Both the position numbers and the translations under genes were made by a program. Below are positions 44,190 to 55,734 of a stretch of DNA of 64,000 nucleotides, one piece after another. The notes under the pieces were generated by a model that was given only the letters and a program-made list of their open reading frames with translations, made no database searches and was not told the origin of the DNA. The stretch spans positions 5,208,001 to 5,272,000 of the forward strand of contig RQOL01000699.1 in NCBI GenBank assembly GCA_013076295.1. Direction: 5' to 3'. This DNA is from Sanderia malayensis (taxonomy: Eukaryota; Cnidaria; Scyphozoa; Semaeostomeae; Pelagiidae). Position 1 is the first letter of the stretch. Every line of letters starts with the position of its first letter.

Positions 44190-47100
44190 ACATCCAGTGT
44201 TCAAGCCTTTCCTGAGACTACGCTCAGTGGGATTCCTACGCAAGGGGCACTCGCGCACTTTGGGGTTGCCTTCGCAGCTCGAGCACGCGTGCAAATACTT
44301 CAGGTGTTGCCAAAACGACACAACAACCTATTCCAAACATTGCAAAAACTCTTTCTGGCTCGGATGGCTGGTGCAGTACTTGCTTGTGGGGCCTGTTGGG
44401 TCCCTACCATTAGAATGGTGGAAAGGTACATGGTGGGGTCCACCACTGCCCAGGAAATTGCTGAATTGTTGGCCGCTTGTTTGGGAAAGGCTAAATCATA
44501 AGCCAGCCAGCCCATGTCTGGGACCGCGATGTGCTTTGGCAATGATGAAAAACTAGTAGCAGGTAGCCCGTTCAGGGCAAATTTAACAACTACGGGAGCA
44601 AACACACCCCATGCCTCAGACCAATCAGCGAACGTGCAAATTGGTTGAAGGATTTTTACCAGGCGCTCGAGCTGCGTACTAGAAGGCGAAATTGTCGACA
44701 TATTTTTTTTCATATTTTAATTATTTTAACACGAAATACCTTTCAGCTGAGATAATTATAATACAATAATAACAAAAGAAAAATTCATAATGATTCCTAA
44801 TTTACAATCATTTAAAAATACATAGACCTATACTGATAAAAATTTACGCTGATCTTCCAAGGGGTCGTGTTTGTGTTAGGTTTCAGCTCGTCAAATAATC
44901 CTTTAGATGCTTTTTAAATTGATGTAAAGTAGGAAGCTCCCTAATGTTCATAAAGGACTCCATTCCAGGCCATTAGAGCTGCGTAAGAGAATCTCTTTTT
45001 AGAGTACTCCAGATTATACTTTGGAATTTGAAGATTATTGCAAAATCTAGTATTGTAACTAGAGTAATGCGATCTCCATTGGAACATAGTCTATTTGTCA
45101 TTTTATACGTCATAACTGATCGGTCAAACGTTACCAGTTGTTGCATCGTTAAAAGTTTTTTCGACCAGTGATCCTTTATTCCGGCAGTGTCAATTATCGT
45201 AAATGCCCTGTCTTGTAGGCGCTGTAGTGACTCCATTTTTGAGTTAGACAGGCCTCCCCAGATGACATCTGCATATCTTATATGTTTTTCAACAAGGGCA
45301 TGATAAACGTTGGTTAGTTGGGATTGTGGAATAATGTTTTTTTAGGCTTTTTAAGGAAGCAAGGCCTTCGTGTATTTTTGCCTTGGCGGCCTTCAATTGG
45401 TCTTCCCAGTTAAGCCCTTGATCGATAATTACTCCCAACGATTTTGTTTTTTTCACTCTTTTTATTTCTGAACTGTTCAATTTGGGTGTTTCTTGCTCAA
45501 TCCTGTTGGTTCGATTTGAATGGCCTATAAACATATACTCAGTTTTTTTAGGATTAGCACTTAATTTATTTAGCCTCATCCATTCGGAAATATTGCACAG
45601 TTCTTTGTGTGCTTTCAAAACCAACTCCTGAACACTTTTAGATGCTAATGTTACATGGGTATCATCAGCATACATGCCAGCCTTTGAGGCGCTCAAACAT
45701 TTTTCGAAATCATTAAGGTAGACTATGAACAGAAGGGGGCCTAGACAGGAACCTCGGGGGATACCACAAGTGATTGTCTTTGCTCGTGATTCGTAGCTGT
45801 TGAACTTGCAGTATTGTTGTCTGTTTTCAAGGTAGGATTTGAACCAGTCTCCAGCTAGCTCTCGGATTTCATACGCACCTAGTTTACTGAGCAGGATCTT
45901 GTGATCAACGGTGTCAAATGCTTTTTTAGATCTAAGAAAATTGTCAGATTAGCCTGCTTATTATCGATATTATCGTACCAAAAATCTGTACTGTCAATTA
46001 GGGATGTTATGGTCGAGCAGAGTTTTTGGAAAGCTGATTGGCTAACCGTCAAGATGCCATGTGACCTAAAATAAGCATATACCTGGTCATGTACTACTTT
46101 TTCCAAAATCCTAGAGAAAACAGAGATCACTGAGATGGGTCTATAGTTATTAGCATCACTTCTCATTCCAGATTTGAAAATGGGAGTGACCCTCGCCAGC
46201 TTCCAGATGTTGGGGAAGATGCCATGGCGAAAGGATGAATTAAAAATCACCGCTAAAGGTTTACTTATGACCTCACCGGCGTCCTTTATTAGCTTGGTTG
46301 GAATTTTATCAGGCCCGGGTGCTTTCCCATTTTTTTTGCTGCCTGATGGAATTTGCTATGAAGGTATCACTTACGGGGTTTAATTTCATAACGTTACATT
46401 CCTTAGCTCGCAAACGTGCGATATTGCAAAGACGAAGTGGAATGAAATCCAGAAATTCCTGCTTCTCAATCATGTTAGCCAGATAGCCTTGCACGGGTGA
46501 TAAGCCACCCATGATAGATACTGCTTGAGTTGATGGCAGTGAAAGCCATTGTTGAGGGTCGAGCAACCAGGATTCTGATGCAAACTGTCCCACATTTTTT
46601 GGCAAGAAAGGTAAGGGTAGAGCTTGCGAGCCAGCAAAACCCGAAGCAGGGTGAATATCCGTGGAGCCAAATGAAATGGTAGGCGGGTTAGGTTGTGGTG
46701 TTATTATGCTAGAATGCCACAAAACGTTATGGAACAAATTGATAAAACTTCACAACATCCCAGCCACACGCGCAAGTTTCCCAACAAACGAGTACTTAAA
46801 AGTTCAAGGAAGCCAAATAAAAAAACAATTAAAATACAGCGAACATAAGTATGTAAGTCTCGCGTTCCTCACAATCCTTTGAGTCATTTTTTGGTCGAAT
46901 TCTCCTTGATTTAGGTCTCTCTGTTTGGTAAAGTTATCAGTCCTTTTTTCGTCTCTGTTTCTCAATCACAACCATCACGACTCTCACTTCCCTTCTTGGT
47001 TCTGCAGTGTTCTAAATTAGTCATGCACGTAATATCTTTTGCAGCGGTATGTTCAGTACATGCAAAGTTTCCCACAAGGTGATGCCACGCGTAAATAACT

Positions 47101-47310
47101 GGGAGGACGCGAAAGGTCGGCCTGGCCTTCCTGAAAAACCGTGGAAGGCATACCTGAAGCAGATGCACGGTTTTTACTGCCTGGCTAGGTGGCAAGGGCT
47201 TGTTTGAGGGTGTCCCGTATATCGGACAGAGAGTTCTCTAAAAGTTACCAAGTGGGATTGAGTGTCTTGACCCTCAACGTCTTGGTTGTATTCAGATGCC
47301 ATCATGAGAG
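44190..47310 (-). pseudogene. DIRS-like gag-like gene interrupted by a LINE
   Basis: Two parts: 46411-47310 (start of gene, coiled segment, proline-rich stretch and GGLSPVQGYLANMIEKQEF) and 44190-44697 (CTFADWSEAWGVFAPVVVKF, GWLAYDLAFPKQAANNSAIS, CNVWNRLLCRFGNT with the following cysteine-rich cluster SSCEGNPKVREC). They are separated by the minus-strand LINE at 44698-46410, absent from copy A. About 145 bp at 47399-47543 just upstream are also missing from copy A. Confidence 0.52.
44698..46410 (-). mobile_element. 5'-truncated CR1/Jockey-like LINE (reverse transcriptase)
   Basis: From 46,350: GKAPGPDKIPTKLIKD, then FPNIWKLARVTPIFKSGMRS, NYRPISVISVFSRILEKVVH, LTIFLDLKKAFD (a one-base loss near 45,925 shifts the frame here), GIPRGSCLGPLLFIVYLNDF and MYADDTHVTLAS, the catalytic YADD. 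The C-terminal part has LNKLSANPKKTEYMFIGHSN and, after another break, MESLQRLQDRAFTIID (44973-45236). The 3' end at about 44,700 is A-rich on the coding strand. The endonuclease is missing, so this is a 5'-truncated insertion. Confidence 0.82.
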
Positions 47311-47689
47311 TATAAGTGAATATATAAAATTAAAACGATCTCACCCGAACAAAGTGTTGATGCCGAATTGGTCTTTCCGTTGAAATCAGCAGTAAGGAGC
47401 GAAGTAAGCGTACTCCGGGTGAAAACAGCACTAGTAGGTAATGACAACCAACTATAACTTGAGACGCGAAGAAATTGAACGTAGCTCTAGCCGCTATCAA
47501 TTTGATTGTTTGTTCGTGGCTCAGTATAGTCTAATGTCAAACTATATCGCGCCATTGGGTGAAACACCTAGGACGTCCGGAAACTTTATTGAACCTTGGC
47601 TAGTAATAGCAATTGGGGAATATCGGACCTATAAAAACTACACATGTAGTAAATTGTGAGTGATTGATTTCTGTCCACATTAACCCTGC

Positions 47690-47960
47690 TTAAACAGGAT
47701 TTAGCCAATCTTTTACGACCAGGAGCTGCGATTTTTACAGATATCAGACCCATATCTATTGAAAAAGTCTGATTTTGATAGTCTTCCGGAGCAGTGGCCC
47801 AAAATTTCTTACGCAGATATTTGCAATTATCTGGTTACTTCAAAGAGCAATTTTACCCATTCAGGCTAGAAAGCTTATACAAGTATAAATGCATATCCGT
47901 ATGTTGTCACTTGCCAAATCTATGAGGGATTTTGAAGCAAATTCAGCCCCCTTGTATCTT
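47690..47960 (+). pseudogene. SWIM/YqaJ-type N-terminal fragment (copy B)
   Basis: Same segment as 6970-7235 (KKSDFDSLPEQWPKISYADI), but a TAG replaces the tryptophan codon in the SG-W-K block (near 47868), so the frame ends earlier than in copy A. Confidence 0.42.
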
Positions 47961-48026
47961 TTTGTTGGCAAAGTAAGACACTCGCAGGATTTTTACAAAA
48001 AAACCTAATGAAGCTTGGGTCAATGT

Positions 48027-48394
48027 CTAATTAATTTTACTTTTTTTCGTAGAAGTTTGCTTACTGTAGTGAACATATTTTTTCAACTCTTCTACTTCTT
48101 TCCAACACGCGAACTCTTTTACGGAAGGGAACAATCGCTCAGATATTTGTGTACTAAAGTGTACTTTATGTTCTGTCTCCAAATGGCCAATGAGCTTCTT
48201 GTGATTGTAAAACTTTTTGTGCATTCTGGATATATGCAAGCTGTTCCTTTCTCGCTTCCATCCATCTCTACATTGTGTTTGCCTTTGAGGTGTCTCTTGA
48301 GACTCTCCCTACCGCTAAAGTAACTTGAAGTACTCAAGTAGATGAAACAAGACAGTGTCAACAGATGCAAATCAGGTGAAACAACAACAGACAA
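48027..48394 (-). pseudogene. C2H2 zinc-finger MULE-like N-terminal exon (copy B)
   Basis: FSGRESLKRHLKGKHNVEMD, then IYPECTKSFTITRSSL in one frame and MHKKFYNHKKLIGHLETEHK, then SERLFPSVKEFACWKEVEEL in another. The second finger (C...C...F...L...H...H) is more complete than in copy A. One small indel separates the frames. Confidence 0.48.
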
Positions 48395-48449
48395 ACAGCA
48401 ACAGACAATTACCTATTTAAATTTTTAATCAGTTCCATCATACTCATTA

Positions 48450-49129
48450 TCATCTGATGTTGTGTTGTTGCTGAGCTTCCATAGCTTTCTGTTGCTGAAG
48501 TTTCTGCATCCATTGCATTTGCATCTGTTGGAACTGTCTTGTTTCATCTGCCTGCCTTCTTCTCTCTTCTAATTCTTGTCTTCTGAGCTCTAAATCTCGC
48601 TCCAAGTGTTGTTTTTTCACCTTTAAACTTTCATTTACAATCTCCAAAGCTTCTGTAGAGGACCTACGCTTCCTATTCTCGTTCTGGCCTAACCTGTCCA
48701 TTGTTTGACCGAGTCTCTCTGTTGCCTTCCTCCTAACTTCTTCACCTTGAGAGGCTTCAAGCTCGGCTTTGCCTGCTCTTTTTCCTCTGACCACAGTTTT
48801 TCAAATTCAACCATTCTATCCGCTATTTCAGCGAGGGCCTGATTTATTTCGTCATTCTCTGGGTTAATACCGCTTGCTCTTCGCTCGTAGGCATCTTTCT
48901 GCCTGAAGTTTTGTATCATCTTCTCCAATTTTTCTCGTACCGACCTTTGAGTGACTTTAAACTTTGGGCTTGCAGAACTATTTAAATTGTTTTCAATTGT
49001 TGTCCAGGCCTGTCCTCTTTCTTTAGAAAAGTGTTTATGAGAAAACGGTTCAATAAACAAAACTTCTCTCAAAAAAAATTGCTCGTGCTTACTTTTCCAA
49101 ACAATCTTTTCTCTTTTCGTGTTTGCCAT
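48450..49129 (-). pseudogene. Myb/SANT-like protein with coiled coil (copy B)
   Basis: Frame 49129-48689 covers MANTKREKIVWKSKHEQFFL through RSVREKLEKMIQNFRQKDAY and GINPENDEINQALAEIADRM without the insertion found in copy A. A small indel near 48,775-48,790 shifts the reading frame before the coiled coil (LERDLELRRQELEERRRQAD, 48450-48794). Without that lesion the protein would be about 215-220 residues. Confidence 0.62.
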
Positions 49130-49203
49130 TTTTAACTTTAAACTTTGTAGTCTGGAGTACGAAATTTTTCAAATACTTTGTTGTCAACAGTGTCTGCGCG
49201 TTC

Positions 49204-49247
49204 TACCTAGGAATCGCCCGAATTTTTTCGGGTGATTCCCAGGGAGC
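49204..49247. repeat. Hairpin (copy B)
   Basis: Equivalent of 8701-8744: TACCTAGGAATCGCCCGA facing TCGGGTGATTCCCAGGGA, with one base of the outer stem changed. Confidence 0.68.
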
Positions 49248-49263
49248 AGACCGACACACGCCA

Positions 49264-49650
49264 TCAAATTTCATCTTGGAAAACCTCTGACCTCAATGAT
49301 ATATTGTCTTCCTTTAAGGATGAGATCTCTTTCTGCTGCTCCAGGTTTTCATTTTCCTGGCTTATGCCAACTTTCTGAAGTTCTTCTATTTTGGCAATCA
49401 GCTCAGCTTTGCTTAGTGACAACAAGGAAGAAGGTGCTTCGTTTAATTCTGGTTCTTGGTCATTGATGCTTGAGGAAGACGCTTGATTGGACAGAGATCT
49501 TTTAACTTTGGTTGTCTCGGCTGCCTTATACCTGTCCAGTTTCCCTTTCATTCTCTTTCTTTCCGGAGAGAATGTAAAATTAAATAGACTGGGGATGAAG
49601 TCAGGATGCAGTTGGTTGTCACTTTTCTGACCTAGATATTAAGGAAACAT
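49264..49650 (-). pseudogene. THAP-domain transposase exon (copy B)
   Basis: Same content as 8760-9140: acceptor-like TAG near 49641, LHPDFIPSLFNFT, basic linker, coiled coil (LLSLSKAELIAKIEELQKVG), ending SEVFQDEI-stop beside the hairpin. Confidence 0.5.
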
Positions 49651-49659
49651 ATGTATCTA

Positions 49660-50710
49660 GTTTAAAAGATGTAAAACAGATAACTTTAATTAATAAATTA
49701 ATTTCAATTTTAGGCTGCATAAGCCCTTTAAGCAAATTGCAAATAAAGAAAAAAATCAGGTTACAGTATTCTCAAGCAAACATTCTGTTGAAAATAAGCA
49801 CCCATTTGCAAATAAAACATTGTGGCAAATGTGTAAGTAAGCTATCTTACAGTTATTAGTCATTAAAGAGTCCTGCACCATAAGTTTTTACTTCATTCTA
49901 CTGCATTGAAAACATTTGCAGTGTATTTTCCCTTATCCATGTCTACATACCAGTCGTTTGTACTGGCAAGTAAACATGTAACAACAGAATGCAGCAAACG
50001 AAAAGCAGATTGATTTGAAAACAAAAGCTTATTGTTGGTCAAATAAGCATATAAAATCACATGAGTCTGCTTCTATGCTCATGAGTCTCAATAATAAAAA
50101 GTTTGAATGTGGACTCTATCGAATATTGAAAGGCCGCCATGGGATCCTGTGTCTTTTTTCTGGCACATCGTTCTATTAGTTTCTCATCAGAGAGCCTCTT
50201 TATGACTAAACTTCAGATAGCTTGTTGCACTTCCCCTACCGAAATATATTGATTGGTTGCCTAATCAACAAGCAAATAGAATAGTTAGGTTTTAGATGGG
50301 TTTTCCGCCTTAGCATGAATGCAGCTGTTTTGCAATTGATGATTTGTAAATGACGGCAGTTGTGATTTTTCAAGTATGTGCCAAAAATCTGAGGATATTT
50401 TTGTGAAATTCTAACAATGCATATTTTAAGGATTTTTCAGTAGTGGGCCAGGGTCACAAAGAGGCCCATTAAAGCGTGGTCAAAGTTGTTGCCCCATAAT
50501 TTCTACTCGCGAGCCCCAATGCCACTGCCAGGTGTGTACTCTGGCCTATCCATTAAAACATTACATAAGATGTTAGGATGGACGCAGAGCGAGAGACTAG
50601 TACCAAGTTTACTTTTGACTTTTACATTCACCAGTTTTATGATATAATATAGTTATGTTAAATATAAGTTCACATATTATGTTTACAAGCACCCAGCTGA
50701 ATTCCTGAAG
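49660..50710. other. No gene seen
   Basis: Counterpart of 9141-10200. No coding or element ends could be supported. Confidence 0.5.
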
Positions 50711-50717
50711 AACGTTT

Positions 50718-50999
50718 TCATATATTCCCTATCTCTAAAAATCTCTGGATCAGGAGTAGAGTTTTTTCTGTTTTTTTTTGCTTGAGAAACTCAGCTACAG
50801 CCTCTCTGGGGTCGAATATCGAGGTTCTACTGCCATTTAAAGCTATGTTTAGAATGTTGTTGATGGTGGTCTGCTTTAACGACGACCTATCATAGGTGTT
50901 CACCCAATTGTAGTGAGACACAACACGTTCCGTGGCCATGCTATGTTGTGTGGCAACTAGAAATAAGCCAAGGAGTATTTTGAAATGTCCATGGCTCAC
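50718..50999 (-). pseudogene. hAT transposase C-terminal dimerisation region (copy B)
   Basis: Uninterrupted 93-residue frame: MSHGHFKILLGLFLVATQHS, then MATERVVSHYNWVNTYDRSS, LKQTTINNILNIALNGSRTS and IFDPREAVAEFLKQKK. It carries the full signature of the hAT dimerisation region. The rest of the transposase is not adjacent. Confidence 0.68.
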
Positions 51000-51039
51000 A
51001 TTGATTATTTTGCGCAGTCTCTAGGCTAAAAGTTTACAC

Positions 51040-52360
51040 AATCGCGCTGTTGTATTATTTTTGCTCTGATCACTTGATTTGATAGAAAGGGCCCATTTAG
51101 TGGCGGGCCAAATATGGAAAATTCCCCTTCAATAGTGGACCATTGGTTGGGCCTGGTGTGCCCTTGGAATGGAACGGGAGAAAAGGATTATCTCCCAAAG
51201 CTCTTCGGAGCGAGGCACTAACTGCAGAGAAGTTAATATGAGTTGATACATTCTGTTAACGGTGTAACCCGTAGAGAACATGTCCACAATGTTGGAACCG
51301 TATCTGTTTACAAGGGAAAGCAAAGTGTCGTATTGGGCAGGCCGGTAAAGGGAATTGGGAATAATATTACTTCTAAGGAAAGACCACGAGGAGCTATATT
51401 TGGAGAGACTGCGTCCAATCCAATACCGAGCTAGAAAGATCCATTTTGGGGTGGCGTTAGGATTGCAAATCGCAGAGATACAGCGAATAAGAAATGCTTG
51501 GCTCTACTAACGTAAGTTTAACAATCCAAGACCACCACTATTTCGTGGTAGAAAAATGACTTCTCATCAGATCCAGGAGATTTGTGCATTTTTATAGAAT
51601 TAAAGAAGTAAGGCAAAATTCAAAATCTAATGGATTTTCTAAAGACTCCTTTTCTTCTGAAGTGAAGCGCTTACTAATTAGAGGTAGGAGAGACGTCTGT
51701 GCGGCTGGATCTGTTGACGCAGCCGTGTACAGATTTTCATAGAATTTTGCGGATTCTTCGAGAATTTCCGAGGTTGAATGTACGATTTTATGTTCTATCT
51801 TTAGTGAGGGGATAGTTTTGGCACTCTGCCGGGAGTTTTCAAGGCTAAAGAAGTATTTTGATGGTTTTTCGAACTCATTGTGAAAACTTTCTTTGAAGCC
51901 AATCATTACTCCTTGTATTGCGGCATTATGCAGATCTGTCAGAGCAGATACTGTATAGGTATTGTACTCTTCAATCATGGTACGGTTATTTTCTGTGGGC
52001 TTTAGAGAGCATAAGTGCTGGAGCTTTTGCTCTAGAAAGAATCTTCGCGCACGTCGTTCACGTGCCAGACGTTTGGAGAAAGTTATGGAAATATGTTTGA
52101 TTTTCTTTTTGCCCATGTCCCACCAGACATTTAGGTCACGGAAATCGAGTTTTTGAAGCTGCCAATGCGACCAGAAGGTTTTGATTTTTTCTTCAAAGTC
52201 GAGATTTGATAGAAGGGAATGTGTTCAACTTCCAAATTCCGGGTCCTCTCTTGGGAGAGTTAGGGAGGTGAAACGTAATGGACGGTACGTCATGATCAGA
52301 GTACGGAAAAAATATGATCTGCGAGTGCGAACACATCCCTGAATGGAACACAATACATAT
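51040..52360 (-). pseudogene. L1/Tx1-type LINE with internally deleted RT (copy B)
   Basis: Right part (51592-52300) parallels 10870-11603: WWDMGKKKIKHISITFSKRL, ERRARRFFLEQKLQHLCSLK and PSKYFFSLENSRQSAKTIPS, continuing to FTSEEKESLENPLDF, then LHKSPGSDE near 51,570 (the K-S-P-G-x-D start of RT). There it jumps to a C-terminal RT-flank segment (the GGLGLLN-type motif, 51130-51560). The catalytic core is therefore deleted. The C-terminal part is missing in copy A. Confidence 0.65.
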
Positions 52361-52566
52361 GTTAAATTATGCTTAATAAATTAGCACTTTTGCTGTACAA
52401 CAGCAGAACAACCTACAAGAAAAGTGTATGGGGCAGAGTAGTGGAGATATTTTCTCAGCAGAAGCATTTATCTGCATGTACCAATTTACAAGGCCAAAGA
52501 GTTAAATTATCATGCCGTATCATTCTTTGTTCATGCAAATCAGCCTTGGAAATATGTAACGTGGTT

Positions 52567-53450
52567 TTAGACAATAGGCCGCAAAAAACCATTGTACCTG
52601 GAGATATGTTTTAAATACTTAAAATCCTGATAATTAGATTTTGTTAGCTCACCTAGCGCCAGGAAGCTTTCTACATCAAATGCCGCAAGACTTGTGGAAA
52701 TAATTGTGGCAATGCCACAGATAATTGAGTCCGTTTGTAACAGAAGAAAAGGCCAGCATTGCTTCATGCCAAGGTGAAGATCATGGGCCACAGATTTGTG
52801 GTCGTGAACTGTACCTTGTTTACAGTAACACCGCCAATGAAGGTCTTATTGTTGACGTTAATCACGTGAACGGCAAATACAAGGCGGGGTGGTTGAGTAG
52901 AGAACCTTCGCTTTATAATATTACAAGTTACATTAAAGCTAATATCTTCAACACTGGTGCCCGCATTTAAGTTGAAAAACCTCTTCCGATTGGTTGTTAA
53001 TTAAAATAATCATGCTATCAACAATTTCTCCGTTGATCCACCGTGTGCCAAATAGGTGACGCAATGAATCATATGGCATACCTGTAATGTCGCAATTACT
53101 GTTCTGCGGTTGGTTGTGAATCCTTTTGACTAACACGGCTGCTCTAGTTGTATTTATGGATTGGGTACCTTGGGGTTATTCTACATGACTTTGAATAGAC
53201 GACAGCCATTGTCTGTTTTGCTCTGCGACTCGGTCACATTCTTTTCCTTGCAGAAATCCAAGGCACGTCAGTAAGCCTTCTTCGTCCTAATATTCTTTTC
53301 CGATATAAGCAATGAGGTCTTTTCCACACTTCTGCAAGTGGGTAAGTCTAAAGTATCTGTGGTTGCCAGCGCGTGTTGCAGAGGGTGGTGCGTGAATGTA
53401 GCCTTTTATTTTGTCTTGCGTAATTGGCGGCCACTTGCCGGTCTCCGAGC
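52567..53450 (-). pseudogene. Ulp1/C48-like peptidase with catalytic-region deletion (copy B)
   Basis: Contains MPYDSLRHLFGTRWINGEIV and the downstream LQTDSIICGIATIISTSLAA. About 160 bp covering the candidate His and Asp segments of copy A (12,070-12,235) are deleted near 52,810. A short deletion also affects the N-terminal region near 53,345. Confidence 0.48.
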
Positions 53451-53545
53451 TCTACAAAAAAGCAAATAAATTGTGTAAAGTACCAGATAGCAATACTTAG
53501 CAACGATTGTTCACAATAGAAAACAGTACATTATGAGCTACCTTT

Positions 53546-54502
53546 TTACCACCGCCTTTCAATTGTCGTACACTTTGCCGCGGCACGATATCTACAAAAT
53601 ATGGCTTCACTTCTTTGCAATGAAAATTGACATTTTTGCTGCAATCTTTGCTTCAAAATTGTTTCAGAAATAGCTTCTCCTGAAGGACCCTTGTCGCAAG
53701 TCACAAAACCAAGAAACTGTTCACGAATAACAGAATCTTTATCAACAATGCGGACAACAATCGCCATCTGCTCAATATTGCTGATATCAGCAGCTTCGTC
53801 AGCTAATACGGAGAAGAACCATACATCTTTGATCTGACCAGTCAATGTTTCTCTTATCGAATTGCCACTAATATGGATCAATTCATTTTGAGTTGTTTTT
53901 GACCTGTACGTTGCATTTTTTTGCTGGATTTCTTAAGTGCTGGTCAAATTCTAATTGTAGATCGACAGCACTACCATTGTGCTCCATACATTTTCTAAAT
54001 TCAGTAGCTCTCAAAGTTGAAACTCCATGCACAAGAGATTTAGTAACATGGTCACTGAATTTTGACCTTGCTGTTGACCAACATTTCAAAGGAACTTGAA
54101 ATAAATATTGTAACTTTGACGAATTATGACCAGTGTCACCCCCAAAGAGGACACAGTGTATGCACAATGCATCATATAAAGAAGGAAAGTACATAAGCCA
54201 AGGAAAATCATTAAGCTACCTGAGCTGGAATTTTCTGCCTGCTCAATTAGCTGGAAATTTATAATCATGTTCTTGCTTCCAAGCATTACAAAGGAGATCA
54301 TACTTTTGTGCATCATTCAGATTGGACGTGGATTTATAGAATTCTCCAATGTCATTTTTGAAAGGTGCTGGTGTTGCTTGGAATTTGACTCAGCGCGGAC
54401 GATAGACTCATTTTTCTCATGAGTCATAATTGACTGCACAGAAGTCTTTTTAGAAACACAATCCTGTCTGCAGCTTGCAGCAACTTGTTGGAGCCAATAC
54501 AA
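53546..54502 (-). pseudogene. hAT DUF4371 transposase fragment (copy B)
   Basis: Reads MTLENSINPRPI and the TTF-like CVLFGGDTGHNSSKLQYLF, then directly MIHISGNSIRETLTGQIKDV and FFSVLADEAADISNIEQMAI. Relative to copy A the GRQNISLRGH-containing segment (13,411-13,610) is lost. The part upstream of about 54,370 differs from copy A. Confidence 0.6.
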
Positions 54503-54589
54503 ACACCATCACACTATGACGTTTTTCGTTGGTATAACTCCAAATGGAGCTATTTCCTTTGTGTCAGATTGCTATTGTGGAAGAGGTTT

Positions 54590-54690
54590 TCTAGACCTCG
54601 CCCTACCTGCGTTCCGCCCCAGATTCCTTCCGCCCGACCCTATCTAGTCATTCTGCCCCTCCACATAAGTCGTTCCGCCCCACATAATGT
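54590..54690. repeat. Short GC-rich motif repeats (TTCCGCCCC type)
   Basis: TTCCGCCCC-like units occur four to five times at irregular spacing, just beyond the MULE gene end. They resemble, in inverted orientation, the GGGTGGGCGGATAGTCT units at 63055-63165 near the other MULE fragment, so they may be subterminal repeats of the same MULE family. Confidence 0.45.
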
Positions 54691-55260
54691 TATCTAAAGA
54701 TATCTAACAAAGTAAACTAACTTGAAAAACATTCAAAACATAAACTTTTGACGGTTTCTCGATAAAGTGTTTGTTTCATTGAAATCAAAGTTTTATCATA
54801 CAATGAGGAATAATAATAAAAGGATTAAAAAGTAGGCAGTTATTCACGTGGTCCATTTAAATAGCTAACAGCTTTTAAAAGCGAGAAAGTGCTGATTTCA
54901 TCTTTGGCATATACACCAATTCGATATTCGCGGCCTCTGTTTCGCGCGGAGATCTGGGTACTAATTAGGGGTGAAAGATTCTTGCCAACCATTTGTTTAC
55001 AACAGTGATCGTGTGTCTGTCTTGAAGAATTGCTGAAGAATACGAGGAAAGTTTGAGTTTTGTCTGTGTTTTATCTGTCTTTGCGTAGTCTGATATCAGG
55101 GGAACAGCTTTTTTAAAAGCTCTTGTGAGTACTTTGCTCTGTCAGGCTACGCATACAACCGCATTTGCTTCGTTCTGCTGCCGATTTTTTTGTTGATATT
55201 TGTTTTGCTTTGTGACTCTTTCTTCGTAAGCTGGTAAGTCAAGTCAGCTTTCGAGGCATC

Positions 55261-55482
55261 ATGGAATTGGAAATTATTTCAAAGATGAAAGTTGATGAAC
55301 TGAAAGATTTTCTTCGACTTCGAGGTCTGAAAGTATCTGGTCGCAAAGAAGAACTTATTGCAAGGGTGTTCGTCGCACACGAGAACAATGTGCCACTTGT
55401 AAAATCAGCAGAAGAAGTACAACAAGAGGTAGCCATGGAATATGCCAACAAACTTCAAGTTGAAGATGCAGATTCAATTTGA
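55261..55482 (+). CDS. SAP-domain ORF from the inverted arm
   Basis: 73 residues, the first 69 identical to the start of the minus-strand protein at 56944. The SAP motif is LEIISKMKVDELKDFLRLRG followed by KVSGRKEELIARVF. It ends four residues after the palindrome boundary. Because the upstream DNA is duplicated too, it may share the same promoter. Confidence 0.6.
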   Translation: MELEIISKMKVDELKDFLRLRGLKVSGRKEELIARVFVAHENNVPLVKSAEEVQQEVAMEYANKLQVEDADSI

Positions 55483-55734
55483 TCCTGAAGTAAAAATATC
55501 TTTCAAATCAAACTCAAAATTTGTTTCATAGTTTTCCTAATAATTAACTTAAAAATAAATATATGCCATGTTTGAAAGATACTGTTCTGACTGCAGGATC
55601 AAAACAAATTTGGAGCAAGAGTTACTGATGTGCAAAGAATTTTAATAGCAGGGCATAAAAATATATGGTTTACAACAGGCATATAATGGTTTCCAAGAAA
55701 AAATGTTATTTCTTACAATACAACCCTTTACTCT

